Origin: Gp6-AA40 sp036802945
GTDB taxonomy: Bacteria > Acidobacteriota > Vicinamibacteria > Vicinamibacterales > UBA2999
NCBI GenBank assembly: GCA_036802945.1
Contig: DAIRVG010000016.1
Location: 1-64,000, forward strand
Direction: 5' to 3'
Length of the DNA stretch: 64,000 bases
Made by a program: the position numbers and the translations under genes. Positions 27,099-35,977 of this stretch are shown here, piece by piece (positions within the stretch are counted from its first letter, which is position 1; each line of letters opens with the position of its first letter). The notes beneath the pieces were generated by a model. It had not been told where the DNA came from. It saw nothing but the letters and a program-made list of their open reading frames with translations, and ran no database searches.

Positions 27099-28663
27099 GA
27101 CGCGCGGCTCCGCAGCAGCCAGTAGTCTTTGCTGACAAGGAACCGGCCGACGACGAGCACGTCGATTGCGGACCCGAACGCCTCGCGAACCGCATCGCGC
27201 GGCGTCCGCGCAAGGCAACCAGCTTGGGTGAGCGGCACATTGATCAGGCCCGGAACACCGGTGCGCGCGTAGTGCAGGGCGAGCAATCGATGCAGCACCG
27301 GTGTCGCTGCCTCGTCCGTGACGTGCATCAGGCATCTGCCGTAGCGATCGATCGCCGAAGTCAGGTGGCTGCGGCGGTCTGCCATGCACGACGCGCTCAG
27401 GTACCCGAACCGAACTGAGGACGGCCTCTTGGATGTGCTCGGCGCCGCCTCGGTCGCTATCGAGACAGGTAACGGCGCGCCCACGTCGCGGTGCAGCAGG
27501 AATACATTCACGTTCTCGCGCGCGTATTGACTCGACGGATCGCACAAGATGCTTCGGCTTCCAAAGGAGCGTTCGCCGAATTCCAGGTTGCCCTGGAACC
27601 ACGCGAGCGTTGCCCCCGAACGGAGCAAGTCCGATGAGCGCGTCAGGAGCTTGCTCCAGTCAGGCTCGTACACGTAATCGAGACGGCAGTTCTCCAGGTC
27701 CGCCTTGATCTCTTGATCGCTGAACGCGGGTCCAAGCGACAGATGGCGCACCGTCGCTGGCGATTCGTTCGGCAGCAGCGCAGCGCCAAGCGCCGCGCCG
27801 ATTCGTTCGGGGACGGGCGCAAACATGGCTGCCTCGAGCCGGGATGCCACTCGCGCCGTCAGCGCCGCCGACTCGAACGCGCTTCCGCTGAAGCCGATGA
27901 AGTCTCCGCCGGTTGCGGTCTGCGTGTCGCGCGCAATGTTCGAGAGCACATCGCCGATCCGGTTCAGCGTTGACGTTGCCAGGGCCACTCGCGTTCGTTG
28001 GACACTGACGTGAACGGAGTCGCGCGCCTCGAGCGGCGCGGGGCAGCGTTGCCGGGCGTCAGCGAGCAAGCGTTCCACTGCCGGCTCATCAACGTGAATC
28101 GAGGCGCCCTCAGCCCACAGCGCCGCATTCACGGCAGTTTCGATCGACTCCTCGGCGTTGCCGTAGCACGATTCGAGAATTGACCATGGCTCGCCGGCGT
28201 CTTCGCCGAGTGCAGCGGCGACCGCGCTGGCCATCTGGAGCATGTCGCGGATCCCCGGGATCGCCTGCAGGCACCGTAAGGTGCTCCCGCTCTTGGAGAA
28301 GATCGCTGCGTGACCCTCGGAACCTCCGTCGACCGCGAGCACGATGCCGTCACCCGCCTCGCCGCGAAGCTGCGCGGCTTCCGCGTGCAACCGTGCAACT
28401 CGAATGATCGGCTTGCCGTCAAGGGCCACCGCACGTTCATGATCGTCGGTAGACGGCCCGTCTTCTGCCAGGACAACGCTGGTGATGTCGCACGCGTTGA
28501 GACCGGAAAGACCAAGGATCTGTTCCACACACGCCGATGGCAAGGCCCTCTGCCCACGAGCATGGTGCCCGCGGGTGTCGCTGACGGCGCTGACGACGCG
28601 GCCGTCCACCGCCAACGCGGCTGCGCAGCCGCGGTCGCCGATGTATGCGCCCAGCGTCACCAT
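27095..28663 (-). CDS. Carbamoyltransferase-family paralogue, probably degenerate
   Basis: 522 residues, related to the NodU/CmcH/TobZ family and to its neighbour at 28671-30497. The N-terminal kinase-like fold keeps GIVLAVDGGSEGHAA, and the C-terminal part keeps WFQGNLEFGERSFGSRSIL (neighbour: RFDGRMEYGPRALGNRSIL). The His pair that binds metal in the family (HHLSHA in the neighbour) is reduced to one His (RLHAEA), and the neighbour's HPNMGDGG segment has no counterpart (PVPERIGAALGAAL). A canonical carbamoyl transfer reaction is therefore doubtful. It may be a structural partner or a repurposed enzyme. The ATG has AGGGA about eight bases upstream, and the 3' end is coupled to the acyltransferase gene. 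Confidence 0.8.
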   Translation of the reverse strand: MVTLGAYIGDRGCAAALAVDGRVVSAVSDTRGHHARGQRALPSACVEQILGLSGLNACDITSVVLAEDGPSTDDHERAVALDGKPIIRVARLHAEAAQLRGEAGDGIVLAVDGGSEGHAAIFSKSGSTLRCLQAIPGIRDMLQMASAVAAALGEDAGEPWSILESCYGNAEESIETAVNAALWAEGASIHVDEPAVERLLADARQRCPAPLEARDSVHVSVQRTRVALATSTLNRIGDVLSNIARDTQTATGGDFIGFSGSAFESAALTARVASRLEAAMFAPVPERIGAALGAALLPNESPATVRHLSLGPAFSDQEIKADLENCRLDYVYEPDWSKLLTRSSDLLRSGATLAWFQGNLEFGERSFGSRSILCDPSSQYARENVNVFLLHRDVGAPLPVSIATEAAPSTSKRPSSVRFGYLSASCMADRRSHLTSAIDRYGRCLMHVTDEAATPVLHRLLALHYARTGVPGLINVPLTQAGCLARTPRDAVREAFGSAIDVLVVGRFLVSKDYWLLRSRAS

Positions 28664-28670
28664 GTCATCC

Positions 28671-30497
28671 CTACCGTCTCGCCGAAGGATGGGCGACCAG
28701 GAATGAGCCGATCGCCAGGTGATCGAGATTCCCCTGCAGAAACGCGCGAATTGCATCGTCCGGCGAACACACGATCGGCTCCTCGTGCATGTTGAAGCTC
28801 GTGTTGATCAGCGACGGAATTCCCGTCAGCGCGTGATACTCGCGGAGGACCTTGTAGAAGCTTGGATTCGACTGCTCGGTCACGAGCTGCGGCCGCGCCG
28901 TGCCGTCCACGTGAACCGCAGCAGGGGACGTTTCCTTCATTTTCGCCGTGCAGTCGAACGTCAGCGTCATGAACTGGGCGGCGTAGTCGCCCCCGTCCAC
29001 ATCCAGGTAACACTCATGGCGGTGCTCGTAGAGGGTGGCCGGAGCGAACGGCATGAATTCCGTCCGTCCGAGACGCTGATTGAGCCAGTGGTTCACCTCA
29101 GGCTCTTGTGCGTGATACAGAATCGATCGGTTCCCGAGCGCGCGGGGGCCGTACTCCATTCGGCCGTCGAAGCGAGCGACCACTTTGCCGGCGGCGATGA
29201 GTGCCGCGATTTTCGGCTCGATTGGCGTGTACTTGTTGAACGGAAGCTGGGCACGATTCAACGCCTCGGCGATCTGCTCGTCGCTGAAACTGGGTCCGAG
29301 GAACACATTGGCGATCGGCTCGCGCAGCTTGTCGTTCCCGACGAATTCCAGCAATGCCGCACCGGTACCGCAGCCACCATCTCCCATGTTGGGATGAATG
29401 AAGATCTGCTCGACGCCGGCCAGATCGCGGATGCGCTGATTCAACTTGACGTTTGCCACCACTCCACCCGAAAGCACGACGTTCCGGATGCCCGTTTCTT
29501 TGAGGTAGTGCGAGACGTACGCCGTGGCGACGAGCTCCAGCACGTGCTGATAGGCGGCCGCCACATCGATCTTGGGGAATTCAGCCGCGAGCATCCGGGC
29601 GAAATACACATTGTTGCTCTCACGAATTCGGAAGTTGCCGGATTCGATGTCGAAGCGCGCTAGCAGGACGTCCCTGAGCACCTGCGGATCGCCATACGCG
29701 GCGAGTCCGACGATCTTGCCTTCGTGGCGACTGGGCTTGAACCCGAGCGCCGACGTCACCGATTCGTAAAACGTCCCGAGCGAATGTGGATACTCGACGC
29801 CGTGCAGGCGTGTGATCCGGCCTTCGCGACCGACGCTGACGCTGCCCGCCAGACCAGACCCATAGCCGTCGAGGGTGACGATGAGCGCCTCGTTGAACCC
29901 GCTGGTGTAGTACGCATTGCTCGCGTGACTCAGGTGATGGTCGACCCGCTTGAGCCTGCTGCTCAGTCCCATCTCTTCGAGCCCGCTCTCGAGATCCTCC
30001 TGCCACTTCCGATGGAAAGTCGCTGCGTCCCGGCCCCACTGCTCCGAGCCTCGCTTGGCGACGTTTCTCGAGATGACGCTGTCGTTCGCCAGCACGCGAT
30101 AGGCGAGCGATTTGGCAAATCCCTTCTCCATCCGTTCGTTGGGATCGCTGAGTCCTGGAATGGACTCGGTACGCTGAGGCACGCGGGCGATAGCTTCGCG
30201 CATCAGCGCGCTTGCCGACGCTGCGCCCTCGTCGATGAATTCGCGTTCCGCCTCGAGGTTGCGGCGGAACAGCATCGTTTCATCCTGCCAGGTAAAAAAT
30301 GGGTACGTCACCACCTCGATGTCGGCCGGCTCAATGCCCGTCAACTCGAGGCCCGCCTGCAGCGCGTGCCAGGGAAAGCCATCCTGAAGCTTGATGCGCG
30401 TAAACCGCTCTTCGGCGGCTGCGAACGTGATCGCGCCGTCTTCCACGATTGTGACCGTCGAATCCTTGTCCAACGGCGAGATGCCAAGCACTTTCAT
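28671..30497 (-). CDS. Carbamoyltransferase (NodU/CmcH/TobZ family)
   Basis: 608 residues, typical length. It would carbamoylate a hydroxyl group from carbamoyl phosphate and ATP. The N-terminal domain opens KVLGISPLDKDSTVTIVEDG, with metal-binding VDHHLSHASNAYY and VTLDGYGSG. The YrdC-like C-terminal half has LSGGVVANVKLNQRI, HPNMGDGGCGTGAALL and the conserved EYGPRALGNRSIL. The ATG at 30497 is preferred over the adjoining TTG. It lies just after a deacetylase gene and 7 bp before a degenerate paralogue. In an EPS decoration cluster it most likely carbamoylates a sugar, as NodU does for Nod factor; the target is inferred. Confidence 0.93.
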   Translation of the reverse strand: MKVLGISPLDKDSTVTIVEDGAITFAAAEERFTRIKLQDGFPWHALQAGLELTGIEPADIEVVTYPFFTWQDETMLFRRNLEAEREFIDEGAASASALMREAIARVPQRTESIPGLSDPNERMEKGFAKSLAYRVLANDSVISRNVAKRGSEQWGRDAATFHRKWQEDLESGLEEMGLSSRLKRVDHHLSHASNAYYTSGFNEALIVTLDGYGSGLAGSVSVGREGRITRLHGVEYPHSLGTFYESVTSALGFKPSRHEGKIVGLAAYGDPQVLRDVLLARFDIESGNFRIRESNNVYFARMLAAEFPKIDVAAAYQHVLELVATAYVSHYLKETGIRNVVLSGGVVANVKLNQRIRDLAGVEQIFIHPNMGDGGCGTGAALLEFVGNDKLREPIANVFLGPSFSDEQIAEALNRAQLPFNKYTPIEPKIAALIAAGKVVARFDGRMEYGPRALGNRSILYHAQEPEVNHWLNQRLGRTEFMPFAPATLYEHRHECYLDVDGGDYAAQFMTLTFDCTAKMKETSPAAVHVDGTARPQLVTEQSNPSFYKVLREYHALTGIPSLINTSFNMHEEPIVCSPDDAIRAFLQGNLDHLAIGSFLVAHPSARR

Positions 30498-30500
30498 CAA

Positions 30501-31490
30501 TCAGACTCCAAGAGCGGCGCGGAACTCTCCGGGAGTCGACGCGATGCCACCGCGCTCTCCCATGAAGTATTCGCAGAACCGCTCGATGTCCTGCAGGAAT
30601 CGGTCGAGGTCCGGACGTGTGCGCACGTACGGCGTATGTCCCGGTTCCAGGGACGGGCTGTGAAACGAAAACATGAATGTTCGGAGGCCCCGCTCGAAGA
30701 GGTCCTCGGTCAGCGCACGCATCTCGTCGAAGCTGTTTCCCTCCGGGGACAGCATGATTCGATTGACCGCACCCAATTTCGCCAGCGCGCCAACGCCACG
30801 AAACGCGGTCAGCGAGTCACGCCGTGCGATGCGATGGAGCGCCGGGCGCAATGTGCCCGCCCAACCCGTGTAATCGACCGTGCACGGGATCTCGAGCAGC
30901 CGATCGCTGAGGAAGAACGGTCGCGAATCGAATTCGACGAACGAGGGGCCCTGTTCCGCCGAAAAGTCGAATTGCGGGCAGATGCTGACGTCGATTTCGA
31001 ACCCGAGATCCTCCAGCACGCCGATGGTCGAATCCCCGATGCCGTACCGGCCCGCTTTGTACACGGTCGGCGTGCGTCCGAATACGTCGGCGATCTGCCC
31101 GCACAAGCGCTCCAGCTTGGCGCGCTGAAGCGGTTCGGGAAGGTTGCACATGAACGTGTTCCGGCCCGTGACCTCCTCGAGATCCGGAGGATTCACCCAG
31201 GGGTGCGGGTGAGCGCCAATCTCACAGCGCCCCGACTGAGAGATCTCCAGGAGCGGCAGATAGCCATCGGGCTGCGACGCCACGGGGTAGTCCACGACAT
31301 AGGTCGGCTTGACACCGAAGCGATCGAACACGCGTTGCCCTCTCTCGACATGCCGCATCGCGGTGACGCCTGTGTTGGTCCGCCGCGTGGGCGCGTTCCA
31401 GTCGAATTCTTCCTCCGTGTCGACGACCACAAAGAGAGACGGACGAGCGCTCGCCGGCAGATCGATCGGGACCGGGGCGGCGAGGCCCAT
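30501..31490 (-). CDS. Polysaccharide-deacetylase-like protein
   Basis: About 329 residues with a NodB-like barrel. The opening strand SLFVVVDTEEEFDW supplies the acidic residues. The usual HxxxH is altered to EIGAHPHPWVNPP, with a later FSFHSPSLEPG containing the general-base His. Metal binding is thus likely but not canonical. Start choices are ATG at 31488-31490 and a TTG at 31527-31529 that would overlap the MBOAT stop (TTGA). Coupling favours the latter, sequence conservation the former. It sits between the MBOAT-SGNH and carbamoyltransferase genes. Probable job: removing N- or O-acyl groups from the glycan. Confidence 0.78.
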   Translation of the reverse strand: MGLAAPVPIDLPASARPSLFVVVDTEEEFDWNAPTRRTNTGVTAMRHVERGQRVFDRFGVKPTYVVDYPVASQPDGYLPLLEISQSGRCEIGAHPHPWVNPPDLEEVTGRNTFMCNLPEPLQRAKLERLCGQIADVFGRTPTVYKAGRYGIGDSTIGVLEDLGFEIDVSICPQFDFSAEQGPSFVEFDSRPFFLSDRLLEIPCTVDYTGWAGTLRPALHRIARRDSLTAFRGVGALAKLGAVNRIMLSPEGNSFDEMRALTEDLFERGLRTFMFSFHSPSLEPGHTPYVRTRPDLDRFLQDIERFCEYFMGERGGIASTPGEFRAALGV

Positions 31491-31525
31491 CGCTCGAGTT
31501 GCGACATGCCTCGCGGTCTGGCCGG

Positions 31526-34099
31526 TCAATGTGCCGCCCACGCCGCGGAGATGGGCGAGGCCCCGCAGTTCAACACCGCCGTCTCGTTCTGTTTGATCAG
31601 CGTATAGAGCCGATCGGCAATGAGACGATGGCCGCGCGCGTTGGGATGCGCGTCCCATTCGGCCACCCACAGCCCGTTCCGATCGGAACCCGCGTAGACC
31701 TCCGATAAATCCAGTACGGCGAAGCCTGCATCTTTCGCGAGCTCGATGTCCGTAGACGTATCGACTGGATACGGTGCCTCAGGGATCATCGGCAGAAAGA
31801 TGAACGAGCTGCAAATCCCTCTCTGTCTCAAGTCGTCGATCAGCCGACCATATACCCACGCAAGGATTTCGTTGCCGTGGGGCGCCAGGCGTTGCGTGAT
31901 GACACGCTCGGGAGTGTCCGCGTTCACACCCGCCCGTGCGACGATCTGCGCGAGGTTGTCGTACGGAAGCGGCCTCTTTTCGAGCACCGACTGGATCACG
32001 AAGCGTGCGACTCGCTGTGGATCCTCGGGATGGCCCACGTAAAAGACCGCCTGCGGTTGAAACTCCAGCACACGCGATTCGAGCACATGGATCTGGCTGA
32101 TGGGACTGTAGCCATAGACGGCGAAATTCAGTATCTCGAAGCAACGGCCGTCCTGGTTGAGGCGACTCTCGAGCATCGCCTCGAACGTATCCTCGCGCAC
32201 GACACCACTACCCATCACGTGCGAGGCACCAAGCAAGGCGATCCTGAAGCAGCCGCTCGAAGGTTGTTTGTCGTACTCCTTGTCGTGCATCCCCCATCGA
32301 TTCGTACGGAACACGGCTCCCTTGAAACGGCCTTCGACCGACGGCAGAAGCTCCCATGGCAGTGAGTCGCTCCCGGCGCTTGCCACTCCGAGTGCAATGA
32401 GACCGCGAGTCCAATCAATCGGGCGATTCATGTACAAGCCCCACAGCTCGCCGTTGAACCGGTCGACTCCCATGAGGTTCTCGTAATATCCGCGCTCGAG
32501 ATCCACGGCATCCGCCTGATTCAGCCCGCCATACCGGACCGACGCGATCAACGTGCCGGCCGGCCCGAAGTGCTGATACACGCGAGAGGTACTGATCCCA
32601 ACCAGCAGCGTCGCAGTGCACACGACCAGTGCGGACGTCGACCGCAGCGTCAGCGGGGTCCGCTGTCTGAACCACGGCTGCGCTGTCACGATGACCCACG
32701 CGCCAACGGCCACCGGGACCACCAGAACGCCAGCGCGGAGCCAATCCTGCGGCCTCGAAGGCATCTGGCCCGCCGCAGACCAGAGGGACAGCCACGTGCT
32801 CACAGAATCGGTGCTCCAGAGTGACCACAGGATCGAAATGAAGAGGTACATTCCGACGGTTCGTGCGGCCAGACGCAGCACCTCACCCGAACCGACCGAG
32901 GCCGACGCTGTTATCCGTCGCCGTCCCCTGCGAAACTCATGAAGCGAATTCCCGAGCACCAGCAGGGCGAGCACGCTCCAGAAGAGCACGTCATTCCAGG
33001 TGAGCAGCGTCGATCCCTGAATCCAGAACCATTGATATGAATGCAGCAACCACGTCACGACGAAGACGAGCAGCGTCGCAACACTGAGCGCCAGAGTATC
33101 CCCTCGCCGGCGCAACGCGAAGTACGCCGGATAGAAGAACACCTTCATCATGAAGTCTTTCCAGTAGATGTTGATGCGGCGCCAGAAGTCCGTGAAGCTA
33201 GACGAGAGAAAGTAGGAGCGATGCGTTTCGGGGAGGTTGAACCCAAAGAGATGCAGGATGCCTACGATGATGTGAAACTGACCCGAGACGCGGAGATAGA
33301 GCAGAAACGGCCAGAGAAGGTACTGACACAGATCGAGCACGTTGACGACGCTGGCGGGACTCAGGACGAGCGTCTGGTACACGGCTCGATACAGAATGAG
33401 CTGGATCGTCCCTCGGAAGATCCATTCGACCCCGACCCCGTAGATCTCATGGCGCTCGCCGTTGTAGTAGGTGCGGCGAAACGTGCTGTAGTCGACCACC
33501 GGGAACAGCGGAAAACAGACGTTCGGCAGCAGGAAGAAGTACGCGAGCGTGGGCCAGAACGACGCCAGCGCGGGCTGTCGCCGGACGTCGTACAAATACA
33601 CCGCCAGTCGGAACATGAAGATCGAGCCGAGAATCGGCCAGATGGCGGCCGGCCACGGCGCCGTGCCCCAGCCTCCCCGAAGGACCGCGAACGAGACGCC
33701 CGCCACCAGCAGTATCCCCACACGTAATCGGAACGGGACCGGAAGATGACAGATCGCGATAATCGCGAGGCTGATACCGATGAGCCACGCCCCTGTTCCC
33801 ACACCGAGGAGGACGCCGATCGCCACCAACGAGAGGCAGACGAAGAAGGGCAGTCGCCACCGCAACGGGAGAAAGTAGTGGATCGCGAATCCCACGGCGG
33901 TGATGACCGTGAGCGTGAAAAACGCATTGTTCTCGAGCGCGAAGTGGTAGGCGAGGCCACTGATCACCAGCAGCTGCGCAATCAGGCAACCGAAGTCCAG
34001 CAGCTTGACCGTTTCCGCGCCAGGGACCGCACTTTCTGCCCACGGCATCGCCGCGGCACGCGTGTTCGTCGCGGGAAGACTGATCGAGGTAGTGGTCAT
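31526..34099 (-). CDS. MBOAT O-acyltransferase fused to C-terminal SGNH-like domain
   Basis: 857 residues. The first about 480 residues have roughly 12 hydrophobic helices and the MBOAT signature: TDFWRRINIYWKDFMMKVFF followed by the invariant His in TWLLHSYQWFWIQG. Further helices lead to an extracytoplasmic domain from about residue 600: RIALLGASHVMGSGV (block I Ser), then DAHPNARGH (Asp-His block V). In Dlt and alginate systems MBOAT and SGNH-type proteins cooperate to move an acyl group across the membrane onto a polymer; here they are one chain. The ATG overlaps the stop of the adenylation-enzyme gene (ATGA), tightly coupling activation and transfer. The acyl group is inferred from the neighbours. 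Confidence 0.9.
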   Translation of the reverse strand: MTTTSISLPATNTRAAAMPWAESAVPGAETVKLLDFGCLIAQLLVISGLAYHFALENNAFFTLTVITAVGFAIHYFLPLRWRLPFFVCLSLVAIGVLLGVGTGAWLIGISLAIIAICHLPVPFRLRVGILLVAGVSFAVLRGGWGTAPWPAAIWPILGSIFMFRLAVYLYDVRRQPALASFWPTLAYFFLLPNVCFPLFPVVDYSTFRRTYYNGERHEIYGVGVEWIFRGTIQLILYRAVYQTLVLSPASVVNVLDLCQYLLWPFLLYLRVSGQFHIIVGILHLFGFNLPETHRSYFLSSSFTDFWRRINIYWKDFMMKVFFYPAYFALRRRGDTLALSVATLLVFVVTWLLHSYQWFWIQGSTLLTWNDVLFWSVLALLVLGNSLHEFRRGRRRITASASVGSGEVLRLAARTVGMYLFISILWSLWSTDSVSTWLSLWSAAGQMPSRPQDWLRAGVLVVPVAVGAWVIVTAQPWFRQRTPLTLRSTSALVVCTATLLVGISTSRVYQHFGPAGTLIASVRYGGLNQADAVDLERGYYENLMGVDRFNGELWGLYMNRPIDWTRGLIALGVASAGSDSLPWELLPSVEGRFKGAVFRTNRWGMHDKEYDKQPSSGCFRIALLGASHVMGSGVVREDTFEAMLESRLNQDGRCFEILNFAVYGYSPISQIHVLESRVLEFQPQAVFYVGHPEDPQRVARFVIQSVLEKRPLPYDNLAQIVARAGVNADTPERVITQRLAPHGNEILAWVYGRLIDDLRQRGICSSFIFLPMIPEAPYPVDTSTDIELAKDAGFAVLDLSEVYAGSDRNGLWVAEWDAHPNARGHRLIADRLYTLIKQNETAVLNCGASPISAAWAAH

Positions 34100-35679
34100 T
34101 GGCTCATGCCCTTGGTTGCGCCGACGGTTCCACGGAGCGCTTGGTAGTCCACCTTGTCGGTCGACGTTCGCGGAAGAGACTCGCGGAGAACGAACATGTC
34201 GGGACTCATGTACGAAGGCAGGTGCTGCGCGCAGAACGTTTTCAATTCGATGATCGAGGGAACGTTCCCGTTGTGACACGAGATGAACGCCGTGATCTTT
34301 ACTCCCGCGTCGCTGTCGGAAAGGGCGATCACCGCTGCTTCCCTCACAGCGCGATGCAGGTAGAGGCCGCGTTCGATTTCGCCGAGCTCGATGCGATATC
34401 CCCGGCGTTTGACCATCCGATCGCGGCGCCCGAGGTACAGAAACCCCTCGTCAGGCTGCCATCGAACGACGTCGCCGGTGTTGTACCACCGCCCGTTGTC
34501 GCGATCGATGAAGGCGGCGGCATTCTCGGTCGGACGGTTCCAGTACCCGCGAAACACCGACGGACCGCTGATGTACAGCAGGCCCTCTTGTGCGCCGGAG
34601 ACTTCGACGCCGTTGCTATCCAGAACCAGCGGCTGACAGTGGGAGCACGGGAAACCAATCGGATAGGGAGTCTCGCGGTCACTCGGAATCCCCGCCGGGA
34701 TCTTCGCAAACGTGCAGACGTTGGTTTCCGTCGGTCCGTAGAGGTTGTAGTACTCCGCTGCAGACCAGCGGCGCTGCAGCTCGCGCAGGTGCTTGACCGG
34801 GAACACTTCGCCGGCGAAGAGAACGAGCCGTGGAATCCAGCCGGATTGCCCGTCGAGATTCCCGAACTGCACCAACAGCGTGAGAATCGACGGTGTGGAG
34901 TACCACACGGTGAGCCGATTCGTGCTGATGAAGCGAGCGAGCTCCTTCGGATTCTTACCCAATTCTTCGGAGACGAGATACAGCGTGGCGCCGTGTTTGA
35001 CCGACACGTAGATGTCGAGCACGGACAAATCGAAGTGAAAGGGCGCATGACTGCTGAATCGATCGTGCTCGTGCGGTTCGAAGACGGTCGAGCACCATTC
35101 GACGAAGCTCGAAGCGTTCTCGTGCGTCAGCATGACCCCCTTCGGAATGCCGGTGGACCCCGACGTATAGAGGATGTACGCGAGATCGCTGGCGCTCCGC
35201 GGATGATCCGTTACCGGGCCACGCTCCTCGACAGCAGTCGCGAAGGGTGTCACAGGGGCGGCCGTCGCCTGTCCCTCAGGAATATCTCCAAGGACGATCA
35301 GCGCGGCAAGCGGCGTCTGGACTTGATCCGGAACGACGCCCAGCACGCCGGCGTCGGTGATGAGTGCGCGCACACCACAATCGGTCAGGATGCCTCGGCA
35401 CCGGTCTGACGGCGCCGTGTAATCGACAGGCACATACGCTGCGCCGGCTTTCATGATCCCGAACAGTGATACGACCGCCGTGACGCTCTTCGGCAATACC
35501 ACCCCGACGCGATCGCCACGTGTTACGCCTCGTGACGTGAGAAATCGCGCCAGCGCGTCGGCCTGGCGATTTAGGGCCTCGTACGTAATCGTCCACCCGG
35601 CTGGATCGACAACAGCCGGTCGATCGGCGAATCGAGCCGCGCTCGATTCCAGGTACTCGGCCAGATTCGGTCTGATCAT
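34096..35679 (-). CDS. Stand-alone amino-acid adenylation enzyme, probable L-prolyl-[carrier protein] ligase
   Basis: 527-residue AMP-forming ligase. Visible core motifs are YTSGSTGIPKG (A3), FDLSVLDIY (A4), YNLYGPTETN (A5), YNTGD (A7), RRGYRIELGEIE (A8) and the catalytic Lys near 509 (TDKVDY). Aligning by eye to the phenylalanine-activating domain of gramicidin synthetase, the pocket residues are D217, L218, L221, Y260, L287, A289, L313, V321, C322 and K509. The string DLLYLALVCK is, as I recall it, the L-proline code of PltF/RedM-type enzymes. There is no condensation or thioesterase domain. It lies 21 bp after the carrier-protein gene and is coupled to the MBOAT gene. Family assignment is strong; the substrate is inference. 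Confidence 0.9.
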   Translation of the reverse strand: MIRPNLAEYLESSAARFADRPAVVDPAGWTITYEALNRQADALARFLTSRGVTRGDRVGVVLPKSVTAVVSLFGIMKAGAAYVPVDYTAPSDRCRGILTDCGVRALITDAGVLGVVPDQVQTPLAALIVLGDIPEGQATAAPVTPFATAVEERGPVTDHPRSASDLAYILYTSGSTGIPKGVMLTHENASSFVEWCSTVFEPHEHDRFSSHAPFHFDLSVLDIYVSVKHGATLYLVSEELGKNPKELARFISTNRLTVWYSTPSILTLLVQFGNLDGQSGWIPRLVLFAGEVFPVKHLRELQRRWSAAEYYNLYGPTETNVCTFAKIPAGIPSDRETPYPIGFPCSHCQPLVLDSNGVEVSGAQEGLLYISGPSVFRGYWNRPTENAAAFIDRDNGRWYNTGDVVRWQPDEGFLYLGRRDRMVKRRGYRIELGEIERGLYLHRAVREAAVIALSDSDAGVKITAFISCHNGNVPSIIELKTFCAQHLPSYMSPDMFVLRESLPRTSTDKVDYQALRGTVGATKGMSQ

Positions 35680-35700
35680 CGCGCCGTGCCTCGCATACGT

Positions 35701-35952
35701 CTATCGGCCCCGCTTGCGCTCGACGAGCGCCGCAATGTCCTCGATGCGATCGAAGTTGTCTACCGCGGTTTCATACGCGTCCAGTTCGATGCCGAACTCC
35801 TTCTCGACGAAGTTCACCAGGCCCAGCGTGGCGAGCGAATCCAGAATGCCGCCCTTGCGCAGCGGCGTGTCGTCGCGAAGATTGGCCGGCGACTCTCCCG
35901 GCAGGTACGTTGTCAGAATGAAGTGCCTGATCGTTTCCTTGACTGAGTCCAT
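35701..35952 (-). CDS. Acyl/peptidyl carrier protein
   Basis: 83 residues, four-helix carrier protein. The phosphopantetheine attachment site is S39 in GGILDSLATLGL, followed by the acidic helix-II surface FVEKEFGIEL. Its size and the YLPGES/DDTPL N-terminal region resemble discrete carriers that work with stand-alone adenylation enzymes (RedO/PltL/CloN5 type). It sits between the adenylation enzyme and the acyl-CoA-dehydrogenase-like gene, so it would carry the activated acyl group during oxidation and delivery to the MBOAT protein. A phosphopantetheinyl transferase must act in trans; none is in the window. Confidence 0.93.
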   Translation of the reverse strand: MDSVKETIRHFILTTYLPGESPANLRDDTPLRKGGILDSLATLGLVNFVEKEFGIELDAYETAVDNFDRIEDIAALVERKRGR

Positions 35953-35977
35953 GAGGTTCTCCGCGTGAGGGACTGCA

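Noticed and set aside
29724..31607. Plus-strand frame of 627 codons
   Set aside because: Antisense to the carbamoyltransferase and deacetylase genes, which carry conserved motifs; typical high-GC shadow frame.
34099..35409. Long plus-strand frame of 436 codons opposite the adenylation gene
   Set aside because: It is the antisense shadow of a clearly recognisable AMP-forming enzyme; the translated product is Arg/His-rich with no domain.
34096..35679. DltA (D-alanine) identity for the adenylation enzyme
   Set aside because: Neighbourhood with MBOAT, SGNH and carrier suggests Dlt, but the pocket residues and the adjacent dehydrogenase fit the L-proline/pyrrole family better.
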